Assembly: GCA_903861005.1 (NCBI GenBank)
Contig: CAIOSP010000124.1
Coordinates: 39,947-103,946 of the forward strand
From: an uncultured Pseudomonadota bacterium
GTDB taxonomy: Bacteria > Myxococcota_A > UBA796 > GCA-2862545
Direction of reading: 5' to 3'
DNA: 64,000 bases
Below the pieces are notes generated by a model. It searched no databases and was not told the DNA's origin. It was given only the letters and a program-made list of their open reading frames with translations. The translations under genes and the position numbers were made by a program. Below, piece by piece: positions 27,395 to 36,782 of this stretch. Every line of letters begins with the position of its first letter. Position 1 is the stretch's first letter.

Positions 27395-30295
27395 TCATCG
27401 CTTGTCGGGCGACTCGGGCGGCCAGACCGGGATCGACGACCAGATCCGGCGCGCCGCGGCCTCGGTCGGCTCGTCGGTCAGCGCCGCGCTCGCCAGCCCC
27501 TCCGCGAACGCCGGGTCGGCCAACCCCAGGCGCGCGCGCAGCCACCCGGCGCGCAGGGCCTCCGGCACGCGCGCGAGCGCCTCCGCGCCGACCCGCGCGC
27601 GCGCCACCCGATCGCCGATCAGCTGCGTCGCCGCGCCATCCAGGCCTACGCGCGCGAACGGACCCGAGGTCACGGAGATCCGCGACGTGGTCTGACGCAC
27701 CAGCCGCTCCACGTGCGTGCGCGCGAAGTGGACCAGCTCGGCGCTCGGCGCGCTCTCGCGCTTTCGCTCCGTGAGCATCGACACGAACACGTCGTGCACC
27801 GGATCGGTCACCAGCACCAGGCAACGCTCTACCGTCCACGGCTCCAGCGACCATGGCGTGATCGCGTCGTCGTCGTCGCGCCGCGCGATGATCGCGGTCT
27901 GCACCGACCCGCCGTGCTCCGACTCCCAGCCGAGCGCGACCGGCGCCGAACCGCCGCTGCGCGCCGAGGCCGCGCCGATCACCGAGCGCCACCACGACAG
28001 GTGAAGCCCCGGGACGTGCTGCACCCGAAGCACGCGCACACGACCATCCCGCAGCACGCGCGCGTGCGCCGCCGCGAGCGCCAGCCCCGCCGCGTCGCCG
28101 TCGCGTCCCGGCGCGAGGCCGTCGCCGGTGATCACGACCAGCCAGCGCCCTGGCTCGGACGACGCGCGCTCCACCGCGTCGTCGAGCCAGCTGGTCAGCC
28201 GCCTGCGGATCGCCGCGCCATCAAAGCTGAGTCGAACGTCCCGCCCGACCATGCCCGGCAGAGCCTGCACCTCGCGCAGCGTGCGCTTCCAGCCGATCCA
28301 GCGCTCCAGCGAGTCCGCGTCTACGTCGCGCGCGACCAGGACGGGGGCGCCACCGCGGGGCGCGATCGCGCGGACCCGCGTCGGCGGATCGCGACGGAGT
28401 CGATCGGGATCGACCACCCAGCCGGTCGGTGTGGGCTCGACCAGCCAACGCCGCAGCGTGTCCGGATCGAACACACCGGTCTCGGTGATCACGCGCGCGA
28501 GCCACGCGCCGAGCGCGCCCTTCGGCAACTCCACGCGCCGCGTCACCACGGTCGCAAGCGCCTCACGCCACGCCGCCACCTGCGCCGCGAGCACGCGCGC
28601 GGTGAGCGCGTGCTTGGGCAACTCCACGTCGCGCAGATCTTCCAGGCCCAGCTCGTGCTCCTGCCGGAGCGAGCGCACCATCGCCGCCGACGCGCGCACC
28701 AGCGCAGGCCTGCTCCCCACCAGCGCCGCGCGCGCCGTGCGCAGCGTCACGTCGTCGCCGTCCGCCTCGACGCTCGACGCCTCGATCAGCCACGCGACGC
28801 CGACGTGGCGAAGCTCGCCGGTGGAGAGCGCCAGTTCGGGATCGCCGACCACCACCAGGCTCAGCGTCGTCGAGCGCGCGGTCGACACGCTGACGCGCGA
28901 CGCCAGCTCGCCGTCCAGCGCCCGACGCAGCCAGTCCAGCGCCGCCCCGCGCACGAGCTGGATCCGGCTGACCTCTACGCCCTCGTCGAGCGCGCGCGTG
29001 ATCGCCGCGTGCCACCGCGACGCCGCGCGCGCCTCGCCTTCGTCCGCGCCGCCTCCGCGCCCGACGACCGTGATCCGTCGGTGCGGGTGGCCCACCGGGA
29101 GCCGCGTCGTTCGCGCGACCAGATCGGCCGCCAGGTCGAGCGCGCGCGCGGGATCAAACGTCACCTGGAGCACGCCGCGCTGCGCCTCGTCCCAGGCCTG
29201 CAGGTCGAGCATGCGCTCGATCGCGCGCGCCTCATCGACCGCCAGCGACGGATCGTCCGACCGCTCCACCAGCGCGCTGTGCCGTCGCTGCGTGATGAAG
29301 AAGAGATCCTCGCCAGGACCCGCGGTGGGCGCGGGCATGAGCATCGTAAACGGCCCCGACGCGCGCCACACGTCGCCCGGCTCGCGGCGCATGACGACCT
29401 CGTCGGCCTCCACCTCCTCGAAGGAGGCCAGCGCGCGCATCGGGCCCAAGCGCGCGCCGGCGGGCTCGAGACCAAAGCCCGCGAAGCGCCACGGCGCGCC
29501 GTCGCGCGGAGACTGCTTGATGCGGGTGAGGATGTCGTAGACCTCGTAGTCGACCGGCTCCCACGCGGCCTCGGGGTCCACCCACACACCAAGCTCATCG
29601 AGCAGGCGCAGCGCCACACGCCACGCCGCCGCGAGGTTCGCGGGGTTGCCGTGCTGCCCCGCCTCCAGCGTGAAGCCCAACCGCGCGCCGCGCTCGCCCG
29701 CGCGCAGGCCGATGTTCGCGAGGATGCCGCCGTCGAGGACGTCGTTCTCCAGCACGCCGGTGACCAGCCGCGCCACACCGAGGCGCGCGGCGATGCGCGC
29801 GTGCGCCAGGTCGTCGCGGAAGATCAGGTGCGGCGGCGACGGGCGCGAGGTGCTGTGCAGATCGAGGATCGCGTCGCACCCGAGCAGGACCGGCGCGAGC
29901 TTTCGTACGCGTCGCTCCTCTGAGCAGAGCACCTCGTCGTCGGTCGCCGCGAGGCGCGCCAGGCGATCCGCATCCCACAGTCGGTTCATGTCGACGCCGT
30001 CCGGCGTGTGCCGACGATCGATCGCCATCGCGTCCAGGTTGGAGAGCACCAGCACCAGCGCGCCGCGTCGCAAGGCCGCGTCGGCGCGCTCCTGCAGCCG
30101 CGCGAGGACGTCGATGCCAACGCGCTCGTTGCCATGCGTCGCACCGACGATCGCCACGCGCGGCCCAGGGATCGGCGCGCCGCTCGCGTCGACCGCCTGG
30201 AGCAGCACCACGCCTTCCACGTCGCCAGGACGGTCCTGACGGACCACCCGCGCGACCGCCCCCGTACCGACAGAGGAGTCGCGCGTCATGGTCAC
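27395..30295 (-). CDS. aspartoacylase/succinylglutamate desuccinylase-family (M14-like) enzyme fused to large C-terminal region
   Basis: 966 residues. Residues 1-330 are an AstE/AspA-type zinc hydrolase: GATHGNE gives ligands His54 and Glu57, DLHSTS gives His147, DMNRLW gives the substrate Arg105, and TLEAGQHG gives catalytic Glu211. It probably removes an acyl group from an amino acid. Residues about 330-966 match nothing I know; they look alpha/beta with a repeated mix of Arg-rich helices and lack membrane segments. Single-domain family members are 300-350 residues. The stop end is unlinked, but the start of this gene overlaps the topoisomerase stop by 4 nt. Confidence 0.83.
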   Translation of the reverse strand: MTMTRDSSVGTGAVARVVRQDRPGDVEGVVLLQAVDASGAPIPGPRVAIVGATHGNERVGIDVLARLQERADAALRRGALVLVLSNLDAMAIDRRHTPDGVDMNRLWDADRLARLAATDDEVLCSEERRVRKLAPVLLGCDAILDLHSTSRPSPPHLIFRDDLAHARIAARLGVARLVTGVLENDVLDGGILANIGLRAGERGARLGFTLEAGQHGNPANLAAAWRVALRLLDELGVWVDPEAAWEPVDYEVYDILTRIKQSPRDGAPWRFAGFGLEPAGARLGPMRALASFEEVEADEVVMRREPGDVWRASGPFTMLMPAPTAGPGEDLFFITQRRHSALVERSDDPSLAVDEARAIERMLDLQAWDEAQRGVLQVTFDPARALDLAADLVARTTRLPVGHPHRRITVVGRGGGADEGEARAASRWHAAITRALDEGVEVSRIQLVRGAALDWLRRALDGELASRVSVSTARSTTLSLVVVGDPELALSTGELRHVGVAWLIEASSVEADGDDVTLRTARAALVGSRPALVRASAAMVRSLRQEHELGLEDLRDVELPKHALTARVLAAQVAAWREALATVVTRRVELPKGALGAWLARVITETGVFDPDTLRRWLVEPTPTGWVVDPDRLRRDPPTRVRAIAPRGGAPVLVARDVDADSLERWIGWKRTLREVQALPGMVGRDVRLSFDGAAIRRRLTSWLDDAVERASSEPGRWLVVITGDGLAPGRDGDAAGLALAAAHARVLRDGRVRVLRVQHVPGLHLSWWRSVIGAASARSGGSAPVALGWESEHGGSVQTAIIARRDDDDAITPWSLEPWTVERCLVLVTDPVHDVFVSMLTERKRESAPSAELVHFARTHVERLVRQTTSRISVTSGPFARVGLDGAATQLIGDRVARARVGAEALARVPEALRAGWLRARLGLADPAFAEGLASAALTDEPTEAAARRIWSSIPVWPPESPDKR

Positions 30296-33165
30296 GCCAC
30301 GGGCTTCTTCTTGGCGGCGGCCTTCTTCTTCACGACCTTCTTCTTGGCCGCAGGCTTCTTAGCAGGTGCCGCGTCCGCTGCCTTCTTGGCTGCGGGCTTC
30401 TTGACCGGCGCCGCCACAGCGTCCGCCTTCTTCGCCGCGGGCTTCTTCGCGGCGGGCTTCTTCGCGGCGGGCTTCTTCGCGGCCGGCTTCTTGGCCTCGC
30501 CTTCAGCCGCGTCCGCCTTCTTCGCGGTGGCCTTCTTGGCGCCGGCCTTCTTGGCAGGGGGCTTCTTCTTGGCGGCCGGCTTGGCGTCGTCGCCTGCCGC
30601 GGCGCCGCGCTGCGGGCGGCCGGGACGCGGCGGGAACTCGAACCCGTGCTTGCCGGTGGCCTTGCGAACCAGCATGCCGGTGAACGGCTTGCCACGCTTG
30701 CTCGTGAAACCCTCGATGAACGGCGTCTTGGCGTCTTCGGCGAAGAAGGCCGCGGCCTCCTCCAGCTCGATCGGGCGCTGGCAGACGATCTTGGGGAGCA
30801 CCGGGCCGCTCTTGGCGGCGCCGTCGAGGAAGCGCTGGCAGATGAAGCGGTGCGAGGTCTCGACCACGCCCGCGCAGGACGCGTCGCCGCAGGGGCACGG
30901 GAAGACCACGTCGCCGCGGACCTCAGCCCCGCCGCCGCCGCCGTCCGCGTCTGCGGCCGCCGAGTCGCCATAGACGATGCGCATCGTCCACTTGCCGCCC
31001 TGCGTGTCGTCCTCAGGCTCGAGGAAGATCGACCCTTCGAGCGCGCGGCCGAAGCGATCGGCGAAGCCCACGACTCCCGTGGCGTTGCGGTCGCGGACCA
31101 GGCGGCCCGCCAGCTTGCGATCGACGAAGCGGCCGCCGCGATCCTTCCACAGGATGAACTTGCAGGGCGCGTCGCCCTCTTCATCGCGGGTGTTGCGCGT
31201 GCAGCGGTAGCCCCAGGCGCTCTCGACCACGTCACCCTGCCCGCACGACGGGCAGCGGCCGAGGTTGGCCTCCTTGGCGTAGAGCGTGTCGAAGTCGAAG
31301 CCCTTGAGCGCGTCGGTCACGCCGCGCGTGAATTCGGTGAGCCCGGCGAGCGCCGCGTCACGCTTGACCTCGCCGTCCTCGACCTGCTGGAGCGTGTGCT
31401 CCCACTGGCCGGTGAGCTGCGGCGACGCCAACACGGGCACCTCCGCGCGCTCCAGAATGTCCATCAGGCGCATGCCCTTGGGGGTGGCGCCGATCTTGTC
31501 GTCCACGCGGCGTGCGTAGCCGGTCTGCAGCAAGCGCTCGATGATGTCAGCGCGGGTGGCGGGCGTGCCCAGACCGCGGCCACGCATCGCGGCCGAGTGC
31601 TCCTCGTCCTCCACGCGCTCGCCGGCGGTCTCCATCAGGCGCAGCATCTGCGATTCGTTCAGGCGGGGCGGAGGGCGCGTGTCCTTCTGCTCGTCCTGGA
31701 TCTCGGCGACGGACACGGCCACGCCGTCGACCTCGTCCTTGTCGGCCACGAGCGCCGGGAGCTCAGTGCCGCTGCCCTCTTCCTGACCGAGCGCGGCCAG
31801 GAAGCCGGGGACCTCCAGCGCCTTGGCGTTGGTGCGGAAGATCGCGGGCTCGCCCGAAGGGACGTCGACCTTGACCTCGCGCTCGACGACGGCCCAGGTG
31901 GCCGGGCCCATCAGCGCGGCGAGGAACTGGCGCACGACCAGCTCGTAGACGCGGGCGTCGTCACCCGACAGATCCGCGGGGGGCTCGGCACCCGTCGGCA
32001 CGATCGCGAAATGGTCCGAGACCTTGGTGCCGTCGAGGATCTTGTCGAGGTTCTGCTCGCCGTTCGTGAGCACGGTGTTGGCCAGATCGCGGTACGCGAC
32101 GTCGGCCGTGAGCGCCTCAAGGATGTTGTGCACCGTCTCGGCGTAGTCGCTCGGCAGGTGGCGCGAGTCGGTACGCGGGTAGGTCAGCACCTTGTGCTGC
32201 TCGTACAAGCGCTGCGCCGCGTTGAGCGTGCGCTTGGCCGACAGCCGGAAGCGCTTGTTCGCCTCGCGCTGCAACGACGTGAGGTCGAACAGCATCGGCG
32301 GGTTCTGCTTGCTCTTGCGACGACGCTCGCTCGCCACGCCGAACGGCTGTGCGTGCGCGGCGGCCAGAACGGCTTCGGCGCGGGCGCGGTCGAAGATACG
32401 GCTCGCCTTGATGTCGCGGTTGTCGTCCTCGTTGACGATCGTCGCGTCGTGGTAGCGGCCCTCCCAGAGCGCCTCACCGAGGCCAAAGGACGCGGTGATC
32501 TCCCAGTAGGTGCGCGGGTCGTGCGCCAGGATCTCACGCTCACGGGCGACGAGCAGGTTGAGCGTGGGAGTCTGCACGCGACCGGCGCTCCACGCCTCCT
32601 TCTCGTTTCGGCCCTTGAGGCGGCGCGTCAGCGCGCGCGTCGCGTTCATGCCGATCAGCCAGTCGCCGACCCCGCGCAGCCAAGCGGCGGCGCCGAGGTT
32701 GTCGTAGCGTGCGCCCGGGGCGAGCTTCAAGAAGGCCTCGCGGATGGCCTCCTTGGTCATGGACTGAAGCCACAGCCGCTCGTGCGGGCGCTTGTCCAGG
32801 CCGGTGAACTCCGTGATCCGGCGGAAGATGATCTCGCCTTCGCGACCAGCGTCACACGCGTCGATCAGGCTCGACACGTCCTTGCGCTCGCCAAGCTTCT
32901 CGATCAGATCCAGGCGCTTCTTCTGCCCCTCACGAGGGCGGATCTGGAAGGTCTCGGGGATGATCGGAAGGGTCTGAAGAGTCCAGCTCTTCAGGGCCTT
33001 GTCGTAGTCTTCAGGCGCCGCCAGCTCGAGCAGGTGGCCCACGGCCCAGGTCACGACGTAGTCGTCGTTCTCCTGGTACTCGACATGGTCCTCGAAACCC
33101 CCGAGGGCCTCGCAGATGTCGCGTGCCACGCTCGGCTTCTCGGTGATGACGAGGCGCTTGCCCAC
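30292..33165 (-). CDS. topB: DNA topoisomerase III-type (TopB) with histone H1-like tail
   Basis: A 957-residue type IA topoisomerase. The TOPRIM domain starts at MGKRLVITEKPSVA and includes DACDAGREGEII; the active-site tyrosine is in LTYPRTDSRHL. After the core come a Cys4-like zinc finger (CPSCGQG ... CTRN ... CKF) and a topoisomerase C-terminal repeat. The last 90 residues are KKPAAKK-type repeats, as in eukaryotic linker histone tails and some actinobacterial/myxobacterial proteins. GTG start with AGGGG upstream. It decatenates or relaxes single-stranded-containing DNA. It is translationally coupled to the downstream fusion gene. Confidence 0.93.
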   Translation of the reverse strand: MGKRLVITEKPSVARDICEALGGFEDHVEYQENDDYVVTWAVGHLLELAAPEDYDKALKSWTLQTLPIIPETFQIRPREGQKKRLDLIEKLGERKDVSSLIDACDAGREGEIIFRRITEFTGLDKRPHERLWLQSMTKEAIREAFLKLAPGARYDNLGAAAWLRGVGDWLIGMNATRALTRRLKGRNEKEAWSAGRVQTPTLNLLVAREREILAHDPRTYWEITASFGLGEALWEGRYHDATIVNEDDNRDIKASRIFDRARAEAVLAAAHAQPFGVASERRRKSKQNPPMLFDLTSLQREANKRFRLSAKRTLNAAQRLYEQHKVLTYPRTDSRHLPSDYAETVHNILEALTADVAYRDLANTVLTNGEQNLDKILDGTKVSDHFAIVPTGAEPPADLSGDDARVYELVVRQFLAALMGPATWAVVEREVKVDVPSGEPAIFRTNAKALEVPGFLAALGQEEGSGTELPALVADKDEVDGVAVSVAEIQDEQKDTRPPPRLNESQMLRLMETAGERVEDEEHSAAMRGRGLGTPATRADIIERLLQTGYARRVDDKIGATPKGMRLMDILERAEVPVLASPQLTGQWEHTLQQVEDGEVKRDAALAGLTEFTRGVTDALKGFDFDTLYAKEANLGRCPSCGQGDVVESAWGYRCTRNTRDEEGDAPCKFILWKDRGGRFVDRKLAGRLVRDRNATGVVGFADRFGRALEGSIFLEPEDDTQGGKWTMRIVYGDSAAADADGGGGGAEVRGDVVFPCPCGDASCAGVVETSHRFICQRFLDGAAKSGPVLPKIVCQRPIELEEAAAFFAEDAKTPFIEGFTSKRGKPFTGMLVRKATGKHGFEFPPRPGRPQRGAAAGDDAKPAAKKKPPAKKAGAKKATAKKADAAEGEAKKPAAKKPAAKKPAAKKPAAKKADAVAAPVKKPAAKKAADAAPAKKPAAKKKVVKKKAAAKKKPVA

Positions 33166-33310
33166 GCGGATCCCCTGGAATGACGGTCGAAAGATTGCCG
33201 CTGTCCCTACAGGGGTGAGGGGTGACGCGTCAAGGACGGTGCGTCAACTGGCTAGGGCTGCGGACCGCCGACGTGCTATGCACCGCCGACCTCCTCGGCG
33301 CATTCCAGAC

Positions 33311-33988
33311 GTGCAACCTTTCACCCCCGCGTTCCACCTTGGCACCCCGCATGGCGTGGTCGCGGCGTTCCATCTGCCGGACAGCCCGGCCCCTGTGGAT
33401 CCCGCCGTGCTCGCCGAGTTGGCGCCGGAAGAGGCCGCATACGCAGCCACGCTCGGGGGCTACGTCCAGGTGTCGTTCGTCGGCGGTCGGCTCGCGCTGC
33501 GCGCCGCGCGTCGGATGGTCGGCGCGCCGCTGGACGCGGTGCTCCCAGATCCTCGAGGCACGCCGGTCTTGAGCCGCGGCTGGGTGGGCTCGGTGTCGCA
33601 CAAGCGCACGCTCGCGGTCGCCATGGTCGCGCGCGACGTGGAGGGCACGCTCGGCGTGGACCTGGAGGACCTGATGCCCGAGCGCCAGTCGGTGACGGAC
33701 AAGGTCCTGCGCCCGGAGGAGGTCGAGGCGGTGTCGGCCCTGCCCCCACATCTGGTTTGGAACGCGACCGTCCTCAGGTTCTCGATGAAAGAGTCGATCT
33801 ACAAGGCGCTAGACCCCTTCGTCCGCCGCTACGTCGGCTTCCACGAGGCCTCCGTCCGTCCATCCCTGGAAGGCACCGCCGAGATCACGCTCGACCTCGC
33901 CCAAGGCGAGGGTCCATTCGCGGTCGAGGGTCGGTTCCAGTGGCTGGAGGGTCGGGTCCTGACCTCGGTTCGAATCCGAAGGGCCTGA
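33311..33988 (+). CDS. 4-prime-phosphopantetheinyl transferase (Sfp/EntD-type)
   Basis: 225 residues from a GTG start (an ATG at 33278 is an alternative; neither has a clear ribosome site). The phosphopantetheinyl transferase motifs are VGSVSHKRTLAVA (substrate contact), GVDLEDL (Mg ligands) and FSMKESIYKAL (Mg and coenzyme A). It transfers phosphopantetheine from coenzyme A to carrier proteins of fatty acid, polyketide or nonribosomal peptide systems. No synthase lies in the window, so it acts in trans. It is divergent from the topoisomerase. Confidence 0.88.
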   Translation: MQPFTPAFHLGTPHGVVAAFHLPDSPAPVDPAVLAELAPEEAAYAATLGGYVQVSFVGGRLALRAARRMVGAPLDAVLPDPRGTPVLSRGWVGSVSHKRTLAVAMVARDVEGTLGVDLEDLMPERQSVTDKVLRPEEVEAVSALPPHLVWNATVLRFSMKESIYKALDPFVRRYVGFHEASVRPSLEGTAEITLDLAQGEGPFAVEGRFQWLEGRVLTSVRIRRA

Positions 33989-34041
33989 CGACAAGCACCT
34001 GATCGCGGTAGAGTCCGCGTACCAAGCTCCCTAGGAAAGGC

Positions 34042-35022
34042 ATGCCCAAGGCCACGCAAAGCAGCCCAGAGACCTTGTACCACCACTGGCGCAAGGGCGA
34101 CGCCAGCGCGGGACAGGCGCTCGCGCAGCGATTCACGGACTGGTACTTCGCGATCGCCGCCACCCGACTGGGTGAAGAGGCGGGCGACGTCCCCTTTCGC
34201 GCCGCCTGCAAGAAGTTCAGCAAAGGCGTGGCCTCGGTCGACGACGCGAGGCGCCTGCTGGGCTGGGCGCACGGCATCGCGGTCAAGCAGATCCACGCCA
34301 CCACCGCCACCGGCCGTGTCGGTGACGGCGACATGGCGAACAACTTCTCGCGCAAGGCCTCGCCCAAGCAGATCCTGCTCAAGGCGCGCGCCGCGCTCCC
34401 CCACGAGATGCACCTGCTCGAGAACGCATACCTGGGCCGTCCGGTCGCCGACCTTCAGCAGGTCCTCAACGCCCGCTACGAGGTGAAGAGCTGGCTGCGC
34501 ACCCACCTGGACCTGCCGTTCAAGGTGCTGCCGATCAAGCCCGACCCGGACTGCGCGCCCATGGTGCTCTACGAGGCCGGCCGGCTCGCGAACGAGGCCG
34601 AGGACACCACGTTCGAGCTGTACATGCTGGCCGACGTCGAGGTCTGCCAGGATGTCGCCGAGTTCGCGCACTTCGCGATCGCGCTGCGCGGTGGCCTGCC
34701 CGGCGAGATCCCCGCCGCCGGTCGTGTCCGTCAGGCCGTCTCCCACCAGGCCCCGGCCGAGCCCGCGCCGCTCCCCGCCGCCGCTAGGCGCGCCGAGCCG
34801 GCCCCGGCGCCCGCGGCGCCCCTTCGCCCTGTCGAGCACGTGTCCACGGCCGGCCTGAAGGCGGTCGTGCGTCCTTCCCCGCCGCCCACAGGTCGGGTCC
34901 AGGTCCACGACGAACAGCCCTTCGGCGCGCAGTCCAACGCGACGTTCCTCGCGGCGGGCATGGTGATCCTCGCGGTGGTACTCGTGGGCATCTACTGGGT
35001 GATGTCAGGTGGATCAGGATGA
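34042..35022 (+). CDS. hypothetical tail-anchored protein with sigma-like N-terminus
   Basis: A 326-residue protein. Residues 12-90 (LYHHWRKGDASAGQALAQRF) recall the start of ECF sigma region 2. A helical middle (about 165-225) has a short conserved-looking block with VEVCQDVAEFAHFA. A Pro/Ala-rich linker follows (about 230-290), then a single transmembrane helix near residues 303-321 close to the C-terminus. The layout suggests a membrane-tethered regulator with its active part in the cytosol. AGGAAAGG lies before the ATG. It overlaps the next gene by 14 nt. Confidence 0.6.
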   Translation: MPKATQSSPETLYHHWRKGDASAGQALAQRFTDWYFAIAATRLGEEAGDVPFRAACKKFSKGVASVDDARRLLGWAHGIAVKQIHATTATGRVGDGDMANNFSRKASPKQILLKARAALPHEMHLLENAYLGRPVADLQQVLNARYEVKSWLRTHLDLPFKVLPIKPDPDCAPMVLYEAGRLANEAEDTTFELYMLADVEVCQDVAEFAHFAIALRGGLPGEIPAAGRVRQAVSHQAPAEPAPLPAAARRAEPAPAPAAPLRPVEHVSTAGLKAVVRPSPPPTGRVQVHDEQPFGAQSNATFLAAGMVILAVVLVGIYWVMSGGSG

Positions 35023-35815
35023 TGAGGTAGTCGGCGGGTGGTCCCTCGCCCCCGCCGCCGGTCGTGCGCTGCGGCTCCAGGTCGCGCGTGAGGCGCTCCG
35101 GCGCCGCGATCCCGCGCGCGCGATCGTGGAGCTCGAAGAGCTGCTCGACGAGACACCCGATGACCTCGCCGCGCTGGGCGCGCTCGCCGAGGCCTGCTCT
35201 GACTTGCGCGATCTACCCGTCGCCCATGAGGTGTGGCGAACGCTGCTCCGCCTCGGTCAGGACGAAGCGTGGGTGTGGACACAAGCCGCCCTGGCCTCGT
35301 TCGCGCTCGCCGATCTGGACGCGGCCCACGCAGAGGCCGCCAAGGCCGTCGCGAAGGACGACACCCAAGCGGCCGCCTGGGCGGTGCTCGCCCAGGTCAT
35401 CGAGCGCCGTGAGGGCCGCGCCAAGGCCTGGGACGCGCTCGACAAGGCCCATCGGCTCGATCCGATCGCCCATCCCTACCCGCTCACGCTCGACGATGAG
35501 GCGGTGCACACCCTGCTTGCGGCCGCGTTTCGGGCCACCACGCCCTCCGTTCGTCGCTTCTGGCGCGGGGTGCCTCGTCAGGTTCACCTGTACCCGGACA
35601 TGGCCACGCTGCGCGCCGCCACGCCGCCCCTCTCCCCGCGGGTCGCGGCGCTCTACACGGGGCTCCCGCCTGCGACGCCCGAGGACCCACAGCGCCCGAC
35701 CGCGCTGCTGGTGTTCCGTGGCAACCTGGAGCACATGCCCAGCTACGAGGACGCGCTCGACGAGCTCACGTGGGCGCTCGAGGACGAGGCCGCGGCCTGG
35801 CTGCGCGAGTCTTGA
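35009..35815 (+). CDS. TPR protein with degenerate zincin-like C-terminus
   Basis: 268 residues from a GTG start inside the end of the preceding gene. Residues 17-150 are TPR-type helix pairs. Residues about 165-265 look like the minimal zincin family (PF06262): a PRVAALYTGLPP block, a strand LLVFRGNLEH, then the helix that should contain HExxH. Here that helix reads ALEDEAAAWL, so both zinc-binding histidines are lost while the glutamate is kept. It probably serves binding rather than proteolysis. Confidence 0.6.
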   Translation: MDQDDEVVGGWSLAPAAGRALRLQVAREALRRRDPARAIVELEELLDETPDDLAALGALAEACSDLRDLPVAHEVWRTLLRLGQDEAWVWTQAALASFALADLDAAHAEAAKAVAKDDTQAAAWAVLAQVIERREGRAKAWDALDKAHRLDPIAHPYPLTLDDEAVHTLLAAAFRATTPSVRRFWRGVPRQVHLYPDMATLRAATPPLSPRVAALYTGLPPATPEDPQRPTALLVFRGNLEHMPSYEDALDELTWALEDEAAAWLRES

Positions 35816-35909
35816 TCCGCCGGGCGTGGGGCGCCGATCTGCCCCCAGCTCGCGCCAGCGGCCAGAGCTAGGCCAGCGCACCGCCACGAGGCGGATCGAC
35901 CGCGTGGCG

Positions 35910-36782
35910 TCAGCGTGAGAGCGCCTCACGAAAGCGCCCGCCGGTGAACGCGTCGAGCTGAGCGGTCAGCTCTTCGAGCTTGAGCGCGTCCTCGACCCGC
36001 CCCTGCGCGTCCAGCCGCGGCGCCAGCAGCATGTCGACCTGAAGCCGACGGCGCGCGAAGTACAGGCGCGTCACCTCCTCGAGCAGGGTGCCGCGCAGCT
36101 TGGCGGCGTCGATGGCCTGGTCGATCGCGCGCAGACGCTCCGACGACATCAGCAGGCTCGGCAGGTCCCAGGTCGCCTTCACGCCCACGTCCTGGCTGCG
36201 ACCGGTGCCCGCGCTCGTCCGCACCTGCTCTGTGGCGGCCTCCTCGGTGGTCGGCGGGTTGCCAAAGGCGTCGAAGCTGTCGTAGTCGCTCGACCAGTCG
36301 TCCCCGAACCCGTACTCCAGGCGGACCTCAGGCAGCGCGGCGAACCGGCGGGCGTCCGCCAGCCAGCGCCCGACCGAACGCGGATCGACACGCGCGACCG
36401 ACGCCGCCCAAGACTGGACCTCATCGATCGCAGGCTCACGCTGAAAGCGCGCGAGGATCAGGTCGACGTCGGATGACGGCGGCGTGTCCCGGACGAGAAC
36501 CGGTGCAGGGGTGGGCTGCGGCGGGTTGAGTTGGACGCCATCCGGCGCCACCGGTGCTGCGAGGCCCGAGCCGCCCGCTTGTGTCCCCGGCGCGTCCGTC
36601 GTGTCCGACGCGTCGGGCGCTGCTGGCCCGCTCGCCGTCGGCGGGTCGACCGAACGGGCTAGGGGCACCCGCAGACCACCGCGTCGTGACTCGGTCGCCG
36701 ACGCAAGCGCAGGCTGAAGGACGATCGCGCACGCGACGATCCCAGCGCAGCCACGCCGGCGCCACCACGAACGCGGGGTCAT
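35910..36782 (-). CDS. hypothetical envelope protein with TolC-like coiled-coil features
   Basis: A 290-residue protein with an Arg-rich signal peptide (ending near ALASA). A Pro/Ala/Thr-rich linker (about 40-105) is followed by a region with RLEYGFGDDWSSD and a long helix EEVTRLYFARRRLQVDMLL, like the periplasmic helices of outer-membrane efflux proteins. It lacks the duplicated beta-barrel of TolC, so it is not a channel alone. The start overlaps the stop of the next gene by 4 nt. Similar short proteins occur in Myxococcota, to my knowledge without assigned function. Confidence 0.6.
   Translation of the reverse strand: MTPRSWWRRRGCAGIVACAIVLQPALASATESRRGGLRVPLARSVDPPTASGPAAPDASDTTDAPGTQAGGSGLAAPVAPDGVQLNPPQPTPAPVLVRDTPPSSDVDLILARFQREPAIDEVQSWAASVARVDPRSVGRWLADARRFAALPEVRLEYGFGDDWSSDYDSFDAFGNPPTTEEAATEQVRTSAGTGRSQDVGVKATWDLPSLLMSSERLRAIDQAIDAAKLRGTLLEEVTRLYFARRRLQVDMLLAPRLDAQGRVEDALKLEELTAQLDAFTGGRFREALSR

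Noticed and set aside
27713..29923. 736-codon plus-strand frame over the aspartoacylase fusion
   Set aside because: Arg/His-rich shadow with no motif; the minus-strand gene has all zinc ligands.
30646..33183. 845-codon plus-strand frame antisense to topB
   Set aside because: Shadow of the topoisomerase; no motif or ribosome site.
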